From an uncultured Clostridia bacterium (GTDB taxonomy: Bacteria; Bacillota; Clostridia; TANB77; CAG-508), in contig CAKPBB010000011.1 in assembly GCA_934140005.1 (NCBI GenBank), positions 1 to 59,404 of the forward strand: a stretch of 59,404 bases of DNA. The letters are read 5' to 3'. The stretch's first letter is position 1, and every line of letters starts with the position of its first letter. The notes under the pieces were generated by a model, which had not been told where the DNA came from, ran no database searches, and saw only the letters and a program-made list of their open reading frames with translations. A program made the position numbers and the translations under genes. Of the stretch, positions 1 through 7,559 are shown piece after piece.

Positions 1-120
1 AATATAAACGGATATAGGGAATGTCATATACAACCTGATTGGCTTTTAATTTATAAAATAGATAAAGGTGAATTAGTATTAACAGCCTATAGAACAGGTT
101 CACATTCAGATTTGTTTTAA
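1..120 (+). CDS. YafQ/RelE-family toxin, C-terminal part
   Basis: Frame 1 is open from the window edge to a TAA at 118-120 and encodes the last 39 residues of a protein. The reading GYRECHIQPDWLLIYK followed by the terminal RTGSHSDLF is the highly characteristic C-terminus of YafQ-type type II toxins, which are ribosome-dependent mRNA endonucleases. The GYRECHI strand and the final HSDLF belong to the active-site region of the family. The start, and any antitoxin gene that would precede it, lie outside the window. A terminator follows 38 bases later, so it is the last gene of its operon. The family call is firm; whether the upstream part is intact cannot be seen. Confidence 0.85.
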   Translation, partial: NINGYRECHIQPDWLLIYKIDKGELVLTAYRTGSHSDLF

Positions 121-157
121 AAATAATATAAACTTTTGAAGTTTTACAATAACAAGA

Positions 158-186
158 CAAGGTATCATTTTAATACCTTGTTTTTT
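158..186 (+). terminator. Intrinsic terminator after the YafQ-like gene
   Basis: A perfect 7-bp stem (158-164 with 174-180, 9-base loop) is followed directly by six T. It closes the toxin operon. Confidence 0.85.
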
Positions 187-239
187 AGATGGAAATTTAT
201 ATATATCCTTATATCTCATTTTTTTTTTGCAAAATAAAT

Positions 240-268
240 TTGAAACTAACATAAAATCGTGGTATAAT
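240..268 (+). promoter_or_regulatory. Sigma-A type promoter for the 417-641 gene
   Basis: TTGAAA at 240-245 and TATAAT at 263-268 with a 17-base spacer. The transcript would have a leader of about 140 bases containing a small hairpin (around 299-316) before the gene at 417. Confidence 0.65.
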
Positions 269-416
269 ATAAAATATTTTTAGCTAATTGCTAAAATATC
301 ATCTCCTTTTGGGATGAGACTTATGTAGTAAGACAACAAATAATTTTAAAGGAGGATAAGTTTATAAGAAAATAAGTATCAGTAGTTTTTTCATTTATAT
401 GACAGGAGGCAGAATG

Positions 417-641
417 ATGCTTGAAGTCGGTATTGTCATTGTAATGGTTTGCATTTTAGGAATTGCACTGTTGTCAGTTGCAATGATGTGTGTTAAAGCA
501 TGTCATTGTATAATGGAAAATAAGAGAAGAAAAAAAGCAATGAGATTCTATTTTGAGCAAGAACTGTATGATTCACATGTTCCATACAATGGACCGGATT
601 TCATCAATAGATTTGAAACTGATCCGTGGGAATTGAGGTGA
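417..641 (+). CDS. Small single-pass membrane protein, unknown function
   Basis: I do not recognise this protein. It has about 74 residues: a hydrophobic N-terminal segment (roughly residues 2-27, rich in I, V, L, M), a Cys/His pair (VKACHC), a basic stretch (KRRKKA) and a polar C-terminal tail. The layout suggests one membrane helix with a cytoplasmic tail. The start at 417 is chosen because AGGAGG at 404-409 is 7 bases upstream; ATG 414 and ATG 399 are in frame but badly placed. Codon use is less AT-rich than the core genes nearby. It stands alone behind its own promoter. Confidence 0.55.
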   Translation: MLEVGIVIVMVCILGIALLSVAMMCVKACHCIMENKRRKKAMRFYFEQELYDSHVPYNGPDFINRFETDPWELR

Positions 642-760
642 GTAAGACTTTAGAAGACAATCTTTTTAAGCAATAATATTGTTTTATTTATAGTATTAGC
701 AAAATGCTAATTACATTAAGAAATGATATATAGGCAATAACTATGAAAGAGGGAATAGCT

Positions 761-1516
761 ATGATTATTTTGCCGGAAAGCATTAAAAGAATTTTGAAAC
801 GGATAGAAGCAACTTATGAGCAAGATATAAAAGCTCAAAAATCGTATTATCCGGCTGTCATTAAAGATGGAATAACTTATACTGGAACGGATACTGTGAG
901 AATACTGCTTGAGAGCTTTAAAGAGTTTAAGGCTAGCTTAGAAGATGGGACTAGTAAGCTTCTTAGATGTACTACAAAAAATGAACTTAAGGCTAAAATT
1001 AAGTTGATGAGAGCTGTATTTGAATGGTATGAGCCTTTGAGCATAAAAGATATTGAGCGAATCGAAGGAGATGTTTATCTCCAGTTTTGCTTACGAACTA
1101 AAGTAAAGGCTCTTATCAATAGGCCGGCAACCCAAAAAGAAGCAGGAAATCTTTTGGGTTTCATCAACAATGCATATAGCTCTAGTTGGGGACAGGACGA
1201 TTGGTATTACAAAGTAAAAGATTTTAGGCTTGTTAATTCTAAAGAGGACTTGCAGAAAATCTTAGCTGAAAATAGCGAGGCAAAAGACCTTACGGCGAGC
1301 GAAAGGAATAGAGTTGTTTATACAACTATTCGTGTGGTAATGGTTCCTATGGACTATGCAACCATTTATCATCAGAAAGGTCTTTTGAAAGAATATCAGG
1401 ATTTCTGTAAACAGCATATAAGCGATGAAAAATTTGAAGAAGAGGTGAAGGCGTTCCATTTGTGGAATGATGTAAGAGAAACAGCAATCTATTATATCTA
1501 TATTCCGCAAAAGTGA
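761..1516 (+). CDS. Hypothetical soluble protein, atypical composition
   Basis: No family is recognised. The protein has 251 residues, no signal peptide and no membrane segment. The N-terminal third is helical and lysine/glutamate rich. The C-terminal half has a segment VVYTTIRVVMVPMDYA that looks like beta strands, and the end is aromatic (AIYYIYIPQK). The start at 761 is preferred over ATG 743 because AGAGGGA at 748-753 is correctly spaced from 761. Codon use (CCG, GCG, CGG, ATC) is unlike the surrounding AT-rich genes and suggests transfer. It has one in-frame CGG (800-802, codon 14) that must be read as a normal codon. A strong terminator follows. Confidence 0.6.
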   Translation: MIILPESIKRILKRIEATYEQDIKAQKSYYPAVIKDGITYTGTDTVRILLESFKEFKASLEDGTSKLLRCTTKNELKAKIKLMRAVFEWYEPLSIKDIERIEGDVYLQFCLRTKVKALINRPATQKEAGNLLGFINNAYSSSWGQDDWYYKVKDFRLVNSKEDLQKILAENSEAKDLTASERNRVVYTTIRVVMVPMDYATIYHQKGLLKEYQDFCKQHISDEKFEEEVKAFHLWNDVRETAIYYIYIPQK

Positions 1517-1529
1517 TACTTGTATTTAA

Positions 1530-1565
1530 GTGGGAGTGCGACAAATGTCGTGCTCCCGCTTTTTA
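1530..1565 (+). terminator. Intrinsic terminator
   Basis: GC-rich hairpin: GGGAG at 1532-1536 pairs with CTCCC at 1553-1557, extended by GCGAC/GTCG, followed by CTTTTT. It ends the orphan gene at 761-1516. Confidence 0.85.
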
Positions 1566-1591
1566 TAATGTTATGTAATTATCGTGAAATT

Positions 1592-1626
1592 TTTTTGCAA
1601 TTATCATAATGTCCACTTTTGTTCTA
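1592..1626. repeat. Dispersed repeat, copy 1
   Basis: A 35-base stretch around ATCATAATGTCCACTTTTGT is found almost unchanged at 51239-51273 and in part at 51288-51306. It lies in the argS upstream region, just before the promoter. It is not part of any ORF. Confidence 0.7.
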
Positions 1627-1644
1627 AAAAACACCTGCAATCTC

Positions 1645-1673
1645 TTGTAAATAAATCCATATAATGTTATAAT
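1645..1673 (+). promoter_or_regulatory. argS promoter
   Basis: TTGTAA at 1645-1650, 17-base spacer, TATAAT at 1668-1673. The argS start is 47 bases downstream. No T-box leader is present, unlike three other synthetase genes in the window. Confidence 0.75.
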
Positions 1674-1719
1674 ATCAAGAGTTATAGAATGTTAGAGAAG
1701 TAAATAGGGGGAAAAATAA

Positions 1720-3510
1720 TTGAAAAATATTATTACTTTATTACAAGAAAAAATTGAAAATGCATTTGTAGAATGTGGATATGATAAAGAATATGGAAAA
1801 GTTATAAATTCAAATAGACCAGATTTGTGTGAGTTTCAATGTGATGGAGCTCTTACTGCTGCTAAAAAATATAGAAAAGCACCATTTATTATTGCAGATG
1901 AAGTTGTAGAAAAATGTAAGGATGCTATTGAATTTGAAAAAATAGAGGTTATTAAACCTGGTTTTATAAACATTGATGTATCAAAAGAGTTTTTAACAAA
2001 ATATTGCAATGATATTATTGAAGATAAAAAATTTGGCTGTGAAATGGAAGAGGATAAAACAGTTGTTGTCGACTATGGTGGACCAAATGTTGCTAAACCT
2101 CTTCATGTTGGACATTTAAGACCTGCCATTATAGGAGAAAGTGTTAAAAGAATTCATAAATTTTTTGGAAATAAAGTCATTGGAGATGTTCATTTAGGAG
2201 ATTGGGGTCTTCAAATGGGCCTTGTAATTGAAGAACTTAAATTTAGACATCCAGACTGGGTATATTTTGATGAAAATTATACAGGAGAATATCCAGTAGA
2301 AGTTCCATTTACAGTAAGTGATTTGGAAGAAATATATCCTTGTGCTAGTGGAAAAACTAAAGTTTCAGAAAATGCAACTGAAGAAGAAATTCAAAAAGCA
2401 AATGAATTTAAAGAAAATGCAAGAAAAAACACAGCATATTTACAAGAAGGTAAAAAAGGCTATTATGATTTATGGAAAAAAATCGTAGAAATTTCAGTAA
2501 AAGATTTAAAAGAAAATTATAAAAAATTGAATGTAGATTTTGAATTATGGCTTGGAGAAAGTGATTCACAGAAATATGTTAAACCAATGGTAGAAAAAAT
2601 GCAAAATATGGGCCTTATATATGAAAGTGATGGAGCTATGGTTGTTGATGTTGCAGAACCTACTGATACAACTGAAATCAATCCTTGTATGGTTTTAAAA
2701 ACAGGTGGAGTTTCTTGCTATCAAACAACTGATTTAGCTACTATTATGCAAAGACAAATTGATTTTAACCCAGATGAAATTATATATGTTGTAGATAAAA
2801 GACAAGAATTACACTTTATACAAGTATTTAGATGTGCAAGAAAATCAAAAATTATAGATGAAGATGCTAAACTAATCTTTTTAGGTTTTGGTACAATGAA
2901 TGGCAAAGATGGAAAACCATTTAAAACAAGAAATGGTGGAGTAATGAGGCTTGAAAATCTAATAAATGAAGTAAATCAAAAAGTATATGATAAAATAAGT
3001 GATACAAGAGAAATGCCAGAAGAAGAGAAAAAAGAGATTTCAACAATAGTTGGATTAGCTGCTTTAAAATATGCAGATTTATCAAACCAAATATCAAAAG
3101 ATTATATCTTTGATGTAGATAAATTTACATCATTTGATGGCAAAACAGGCCCTTATATTTTATACACACTTGTAAGAATAAAATCAATTTTAAATAAGTA
3201 CTTTGAAAACAATAAAATCAATGAAAACAAAATTTTAGTGCCAGAAGAAGATATTGAGAAACAAATGCTATTAAAGATTGCAAAGTATAATCAAGCATTA
3301 GAAGAAAGCTATATAGAAAATGCACCATCTAAAATTTGTACATATCTATATGAACTTGCCAATATTTTCAATAGCTATTATCAAAAAGTAAAAATTTTAC
3401 AAGGAGATGAAGCAAGACTAAATTCTAATATTGTTTTACTTTCTTTAATGAAGTCAATTTTTGAAAATGGAATTGATTTATTAGGATTTGATGCACCAGA
3501 AAGAATGTAA
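1720..3510 (+). CDS. argS: Arginyl-tRNA synthetase
   Basis: Class I aminoacyl-tRNA synthetase that charges tRNA-Arg with arginine using ATP in the cytoplasm. The 596-residue protein starts with the ArgRS-specific Add-1 domain. The HIGH-type signature is HVGH (residues 129-132, in the context NVAKPLHVGHLRP). The KPFKTRNGG segment stands in for KMSKS, as in other ArgRS of this group. The C-terminal DALR anticodon-binding domain carries an N-rich helix. Translation begins at TTG 1720, preceded by AGGGGGAA at 1706-1712. Length is normal. Given the odd behaviour of CGG codons in this window, the arginine decoding system is of special interest, but this enzyme itself looks ordinary. Confidence 0.97.
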   Translation: MKNIITLLQEKIENAFVECGYDKEYGKVINSNRPDLCEFQCDGALTAAKKYRKAPFIIADEVVEKCKDAIEFEKIEVIKPGFINIDVSKEFLTKYCNDIIEDKKFGCEMEEDKTVVVDYGGPNVAKPLHVGHLRPAIIGESVKRIHKFFGNKVIGDVHLGDWGLQMGLVIEELKFRHPDWVYFDENYTGEYPVEVPFTVSDLEEIYPCASGKTKVSENATEEEIQKANEFKENARKNTAYLQEGKKGYYDLWKKIVEISVKDLKENYKKLNVDFELWLGESDSQKYVKPMVEKMQNMGLIYESDGAMVVDVAEPTDTTEINPCMVLKTGGVSCYQTTDLATIMQRQIDFNPDEIIYVVDKRQELHFIQVFRCARKSKIIDEDAKLIFLGFGTMNGKDGKPFKTRNGGVMRLENLINEVNQKVYDKISDTREMPEEEKKEISTIVGLAALKYADLSNQISKDYIFDVDKFTSFDGKTGPYILYTLVRIKSILNKYFENNKINENKILVPEEDIEKQMLLKIAKYNQALEESYIENAPSKICTYLYELANIFNSYYQKVKILQGDEARLNSNIVLLSLMKSIFENGIDLLGFDAPERM

Positions 3511-3558
3511 ATAATTGTTTTGTAAATAATATATTGTAAATAAAGTAAAGGTGAAAGA

Positions 3559-4161
3559 ATGAGTTTGAAAATGAATTATAAAATGGAATTTAATAACTTA
3601 TTTGAAGATGTAACTAGTGGAGAAAAAGAAAGAATTATAAGGCAAGTTCCAAATGTTTTAACATTGATTAGAGGAACTTTAACTCCAATACTTATGATAG
3701 TTGCAACTATTATTGGTAAAATAGAATTAGCATTTGGTGTTATATTTATATCTGCTTTAACAGACTGCTTTGATGGTTGGTTTGCTAGAAAATATAATGT
3801 TACTAGTGAATTTGGAGCAAATTTAGATACCGTATGTGATAAATTATTTATACTTTTTGTTATATTACCAGTATTTTTAAAAGAACCAATATACTTTTTC
3901 TGTATATTATTATTAGAACTTATAATAAGCATTATAAACATATATTCAAAAATAAAGGGAAAAGAGCCTAAATCTAGTATTTTAGGTAAATTAAAAACAA
4001 TAGTATTAGACTGTTCGGTCGGGTTATTATATCTAAATTATTTAATTTTAATAGATTCAAAAATAATTTATACATTTTTTTATTTAACAATTATAATGCA
4101 AATAATAACGATTATAGGATACTTAAAAAGCTATATACGAAAAGGAAAAAAGAAAAAATAG
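3559..4161 (+). CDS. pgsA: CDP-diacylglycerol-glycerol-3-phosphate phosphatidyltransferase-like
   Basis: Integral membrane enzyme of the CDP-alcohol phosphatidyltransferase family. The usual reaction in bacteria is CDP-diacylglycerol plus glycerol-3-phosphate to phosphatidylglycerol phosphate. The diagnostic motif is complete: D69, D72, G73, A76, R77, G86, D90 and D94 (TDCFDGWFAR then GANLDTVCD). The 200 residues include about five hydrophobic helices. The start has AAGGTG 7-8 bases upstream. The gene follows argS by 48 bases and is probably co-transcribed. A different alcohol acceptor cannot be excluded from the sequence alone. Confidence 0.85.
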   Translation: MSLKMNYKMEFNNLFEDVTSGEKERIIRQVPNVLTLIRGTLTPILMIVATIIGKIELAFGVIFISALTDCFDGWFARKYNVTSEFGANLDTVCDKLFILFVILPVFLKEPIYFFCILLLELIISIINIYSKIKGKEPKSSILGKLKTIVLDCSVGLLYLNYLILIDSKIIYTFFYLTIIMQIITIIGYLKSYIRKGKKKK

Positions 4162-4172
4162 ATTTACGATTA

Positions 4173-4207
4173 AAACATCACAAGGTATAACCTTATGATG
4201 TTTTTTT
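4173..4207 (+). terminator. Terminator of argS-pgsA
   Basis: Hairpin with AACATCA-AAGG pairing with CCTT-TGATGTT (one bulge), five-base loop, then seven T. Confidence 0.85.
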
Positions 4208-4273
4208 GGCAAATTTATTTATTTTTGCGAATAATATGTTATAATGAAAGGCATAAAAAGAAGAGGGGAATTT

Positions 4274-5117
4274 ATGAAAGTTTCAAAAATAAAGGAAAAA
4301 TATAAAATATTCGAAACTTTATTTGATAATATGAATAATGACCATGTTAGTGAGTTTTCAGCGCAATGTTCATATTATACAATATTGTCATTTATACCTT
4401 TTGTTATTTTGTTGATAACTTTAATTCAATATACTGGTATAGAGCCACAAACTTTATTTGATGTGATTTCAAAAGTAATACCAGAAAACATGAATGATAT
4501 GATTATTGGAGTAATTCAAGAAGTATACTCAAAATCAATAGGAACTATTTCAATTTCTATTATATTTACAATATGGTCTGCTGGAAAAGGCTTCTTTGCG
4601 TTAACTAAAGGTCTACAATCAGTATATAATACTGAAAAACAAGAATTTCCATCATACATATATTTAAGAGCAAAAGTTATATTAGAAACAATTTTGTTCA
4701 TTGTATTGATAGTTATTGGATTAGTTGGATTAGTTTTTGGACATAGCTTAAGAGCTGTAATTCAAGAAAAATTTTCAGGATTTACGAATTATACTTTAAT
4801 ATCAAGTATAATGACAAAGGTACGGTTTTATTTTAGCAACTAGTGTTGTATTTTTACTACTATATAAATTTATTCCAAAGCATAAAGTTACATTTAGAAG
4901 CCAAATTATTGGAGCTATTTTTGGAGGATTTTTGTTAAATGCAATATCTTTTATATTTTCAAGATATTTAGATATTTTTAAAGGATTTTCTTTAACTTAT
5001 GGAAGTTTAACAACGTTAATGCTTATAATGATGTGGACATATTCATGTTTTTATGCAGTATTTTTGGGAGCAGAATTAAATAAATTGATAAAAATAATAA
5101 AACAGGAAAAAATATAA
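4274..5117 (+). CDS. YihY/BrkB-family membrane protein read through a +1 shift at CGG
   Basis: Six-helix membrane protein of the YihY (formerly RNase BN) family; molecular role unknown. Frame 1 runs from ATG 4274 (AGAGGGGAA just upstream; an earlier in-frame ATG at 4244 overlaps a TATAAT) to TAG at 4841. The C-terminal third is in the +1 frame, from 4824 to 5117. The switch is at CGG 4823-4825: skipping the C gives KVGFILATSVVF and a 280-residue protein, the usual family length. Known family features lie on both sides (FSAQCSYYTILSFIPF near the start, IWSAGKGF, YGSLTTLMLIMMW near the end). One base change separates a pseudogene or sequence error from programmed shifting; three other genes in the window break in exactly the same way. 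Confidence 0.85.
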
Positions 5118-5151
5118 AAATAAATATTTAATGAAACTAGGATGTGATTTA

Positions 5152-5349
5152 ATGGAAATTAGATTAAATGAAAATAAAGAACTTGTAGAAAAAATAAAAG
5201 AAGGATTAAAACATAGAGGTGGATATTGTCCATGCAGATTAGAGAAAAATGAAGATACAAAATGTATGTGCAAAGAATTTAGAGAACAAATAAAAGATCC
5301 TGATTTTGAAGGATATTGCCACTGTATGTTATATTATAAAGAAAAGTAA
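5152..5349 (+). CDS. Ferredoxin-thioredoxin reductase catalytic-chain-like protein
   Basis: A 65-residue protein with three Cys-x-Cys pairs: CPC (26-28), CMC (38-40) and CHC (56-58), ending HCMLYYKEK. This matches the catalytic beta chain of ferredoxin:thioredoxin reductase, whose cysteines hold a [4Fe-4S] cluster and a redox disulfide. In the family it passes electrons from ferredoxin to thioredoxin. The spacing between the CxC pairs is not that of plant FTR. The thioredoxin gene follows 17 bases later, which supports this role. The start at 5152 has AGGATGTG upstream; ATG 5131 is in frame but lacks a site. No variable alpha chain is seen nearby. Confidence 0.75.
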   Translation: MEIRLNENKELVEKIKEGLKHRGGYCPCRLEKNEDTKCMCKEFREQIKDPDFEGYCHCMLYYKEK

Positions 5350-5366
5350 ATTTTAGGAGGATATAT

Positions 5367-5681
5367 ATGTTAAAATTAACAGAACAAAATTTTAAGGAAG
5401 AAGTTTTAAATTCAAAAGGAATAGTATTAGTTGATTTTTGGGCAACTTGGTGTGGACCTTGCCAAATGTTAGGACCAGTTATTGAAGAAATTTCAAAAGA
5501 ATATGAAGGTAGAGTAAAAGTTGGAAAAGTAAATGTAGATGAAGAATCTAATTTAGCAATTGAATATGATGTAATGAGCATACCGACTTTAATTTTATAT
5601 AAAGATGGAAAAATAATAGATACTGTTATAGGATATCATAGTAAAAATGAACTAGAAGAATTTTTAAATTCTAAAATTTAA
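5367..5681 (+). CDS. trxA: Thioredoxin
   Basis: Cytoplasmic disulfide reductase of 104 residues. The active site WCGPC (residues 28-32) follows VDFWAT, and the cis-proline loop MSIPT is present. AGGAGG stands 8 bases before the ATG. It sits directly behind the FTR-like gene, so the pair could form a ferredoxin-driven thioredoxin system in an anaerobe. The next large gene is a flavoprotein oxidoreductase. Family assignment is secure. Confidence 0.97.
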   Translation: MLKLTEQNFKEEVLNSKGIVLVDFWATWCGPCQMLGPVIEEISKEYEGRVKVGKVNVDEESNLAIEYDVMSIPTLILYKDGKIIDTVIGYHSKNELEEFLNSKI

Positions 5682-5745
5682 CATGAGGCTGATAAGTATA
5701 AACTTCTTTTTACAGTAAAAAATATTGTAGAAAGGGGTTGATATA

Positions 5746-5871
5746 ATGAGATATAAGAGAAAAAAACAAGCAAGTAATGGAGAATTTGTATGTTCATATT
5801 TTAGTTGGGTAACTCCAGAAAATCAAAAAGAAATTGCCAGTAGACTTGCCAAAATAACAGAAAAGAAATAA
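5746..5871 (+). CDS. 41-residue hypothetical protein
   Basis: A short frame that is easy to miss: ATG 5746 with AAAGGGG at 5731-5737, TAA at 5869. It encodes a basic 41-residue peptide that begins MRYKRKKQASNGEF and ends with a predicted helix (PENQKEIASRLAKITEKK). I do not recognise it. It lies between trxA and the flavoprotein gene on the same strand and may be co-transcribed. The good ribosome site and codon use like its neighbours support that it is translated. Confidence 0.5.
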   Translation: MRYKRKKQASNGEFVCSYFSWVTPENQKEIASRLAKITEKK

Positions 5872-5943
5872 TTAAAAAGATTGAAAAATAACTGATATTG
5901 ACAATTAAAGATAATAATTATAAAAGCAAAAGAGGAGCATAAA

Positions 5944-7191
5944 ATGGATAAAAAACTAATAAAAGAAAAAGCAAATTGGTGTTTAAATTGTAAAATGAAA
6001 CCTTGTAGTACAAAAGGTTGTCCAATGAGAACAAATATACCTGAATTTATAACAGAGATAAAAAATGAAAATTTTGAAAAAGCATATCAAATATTACAAG
6101 AAAATAATATATTTAGTTATGTTTGTGCTACTGTGTGTCCACAAGAAGAACAATGTGAAGGAAGTTGTGTACGTGGAATAAAGCAAACACCGACTAAAAT
6201 AGGAGAGTTAGAAAGTTTTGTAAATGATTGGGCAAAAGAAAATGAAATTGCTTTTAAAATAAACAAAAAAGAAAATAATGGAAAAAAAGTTGCTGTTGTT
6301 GGCAGTGGACCTGCTGGATTAGAATGTGCAGTAGAATTATTAAAAGTTGGATTTGACGTCACAATTTTTGAAAAAGATGAAAACTTGGGTGGAATTTTAA
6401 CTTATGGTATACCAGATTTTAGATTATCAAAAAATATTGTAAATGATATTGTTGAAAAAGTAGAAAAGCTTGGTGCTAAAATAAAAACTAATGTTGAATT
6501 TGGAAAAGATATATCATTAGAAGAATTAAGAAAACAATATGATGCTGTATTTTTAGGAATAGGTGCGACAGAACCAACAATATATAAAGTTGCTGATATG
6601 AAATTAGATGGCATTTATGATTCTGATACATTTTTAAGAGCATATAACAATAAAGAATATATTTCAAATTTAGGCAAAGTAGCTGTAATAGGTGGAGGAA
6701 ATGTTGCAATGGACTCTGCAAGAGCTGCTATAAAAATGGGTGCAAAAGAAGTAAAAATACTTTATAGAAGAGATAGAGCACACATGCCAGCTAGAGAAGT
6801 AGAATTAGATGAGGCAATAGCTGATGGTGTTGAATTTAAAGAACTAATTAGAGTTATTTCAGCAAATTCTGAAAAAAATAAAATGATAAGTTTGAACTGT
6901 ATAAAAACTGAAATTGTAGATGGAAAAGCACAAGATGTACCAGAAACAGAATTTATAGAAGATGCAGATACTTTAGTTTTCGCTATTGGATTAAAACCAA
7001 ATAAAAATGTACTTACAACACAAGGAATAAAACTAAATGATTGGGGAATGGTTGAAATTGATGAAGATGGAAGAACAAATATAGAAAATGTTTATGCAGG
7101 TGGAGATGATACAGAAAGTAAATCAACTGTATGTAGAGCTTTAGCAGCAGGTAAAAAAGCAGCTTATGGAATAATAAAGAATATTAAATAG
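5944..7191 (+). CDS. NAD(P)H-dependent GltD/SudA-like Fe-S flavoprotein
   Basis: FAD- and NAD(P)H-binding oxidoreductase of the glutamate-synthase small-subunit family (415 residues). The N-terminal adrenodoxin-reductase-type Fe-S domain has cysteines at 13, 16, 21 and 26 and a second group VCPQEEQCEGSC around residues 64-76. The FAD loop VVGSGPAGLE is near residue 119 and the NAD(P)H loop VIGGGNVAMDSA near residue 250. The C-terminal FAD-binding segment VYAGGDD is complete. No large glutamate synthase subunit is adjacent, so it may act as a stand-alone electron-transfer subunit (SudA or NfnB type) and not in glutamate synthesis. AGAGGAG precedes the ATG. Confidence 0.85.
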   Translation: MDKKLIKEKANWCLNCKMKPCSTKGCPMRTNIPEFITEIKNENFEKAYQILQENNIFSYVCATVCPQEEQCEGSCVRGIKQTPTKIGELESFVNDWAKENEIAFKINKKENNGKKVAVVGSGPAGLECAVELLKVGFDVTIFEKDENLGGILTYGIPDFRLSKNIVNDIVEKVEKLGAKIKTNVEFGKDISLEELRKQYDAVFLGIGATEPTIYKVADMKLDGIYDSDTFLRAYNNKEYISNLGKVAVIGGGNVAMDSARAAIKMGAKEVKILYRRDRAHMPAREVELDEAIADGVEFKELIRVISANSEKNKMISLNCIKTEIVDGKAQDVPETEFIEDADTLVFAIGLKPNKNVLTTQGIKLNDWGMVEIDEDGRTNIENVYAGGDDTESKSTVCRALAAGKKAAYGIIKNIK

Positions 7192-7194
7192 GTG

Positions 7195-7224
7195 TTGACA
7201 AAGCGTGACAAATGGTGTTAATAT
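7195..7224 (+). promoter_or_regulatory. Promoter of the ileS T-box transcript
   Basis: TTGACA at 7195-7200 with TTAATA/TAATAT 17-18 bases downstream. It overlaps the 3' end region of the flavoprotein gene. Confidence 0.7.
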
Positions 7225-7239
7225 TATTGTATTGATATG

Positions 7240-7485
7240 AAAAATGTAGAAGAGGACAACATAAATAATAAAACTTTTAGAGAGCTAGCTAATTGGTGAA
7301 ATGCTAGTAAGTAGATTGTTATTTATTATCACCTTGGAGTTGGCTAATTGAAGATTTTTTATTGTGTAAATTAGTTCGTATGCCTTGCGTTAAAAGGAAA
7401 TGAGATGTTGAATTTTTATTCAATAAAATAGGTGGTACCACGGAAATATAGTCATTTCGTCCTAATGGATGAGATGACTTTTTTG
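7240..7485 (+). promoter_or_regulatory. T-box riboswitch, isoleucine specifier
   Basis: Leader RNA that senses uncharged tRNA and controls ileS. The conserved T-box element AGGTGGTACCACGGAA lies at about 7430-7446. The specifier codon ATC (Ile) is at 7328-7330, immediately before CCTTGGAGTTGG, which has counterparts in the other two T-boxes here. The terminator stem is 7450-7462 with 7467-7479, followed by six T. Uncharged tRNA-Ile should stabilise the antiterminator. Confidence 0.95.
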
Positions 7486-7559
7486 TTGTATATCTATAAT
7501 ATAAAGACTAATAAGAGTAGAAAGATACTCTAAAAATAATATAGAAGAGGAGAATGAAT

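Noticed and set aside
4240..4252. ATG 4244 as start of the YihY-family gene
   Set aside because: It overlaps a TATAAT and lies before the ribosome site; ATG 4274 is correctly spaced.
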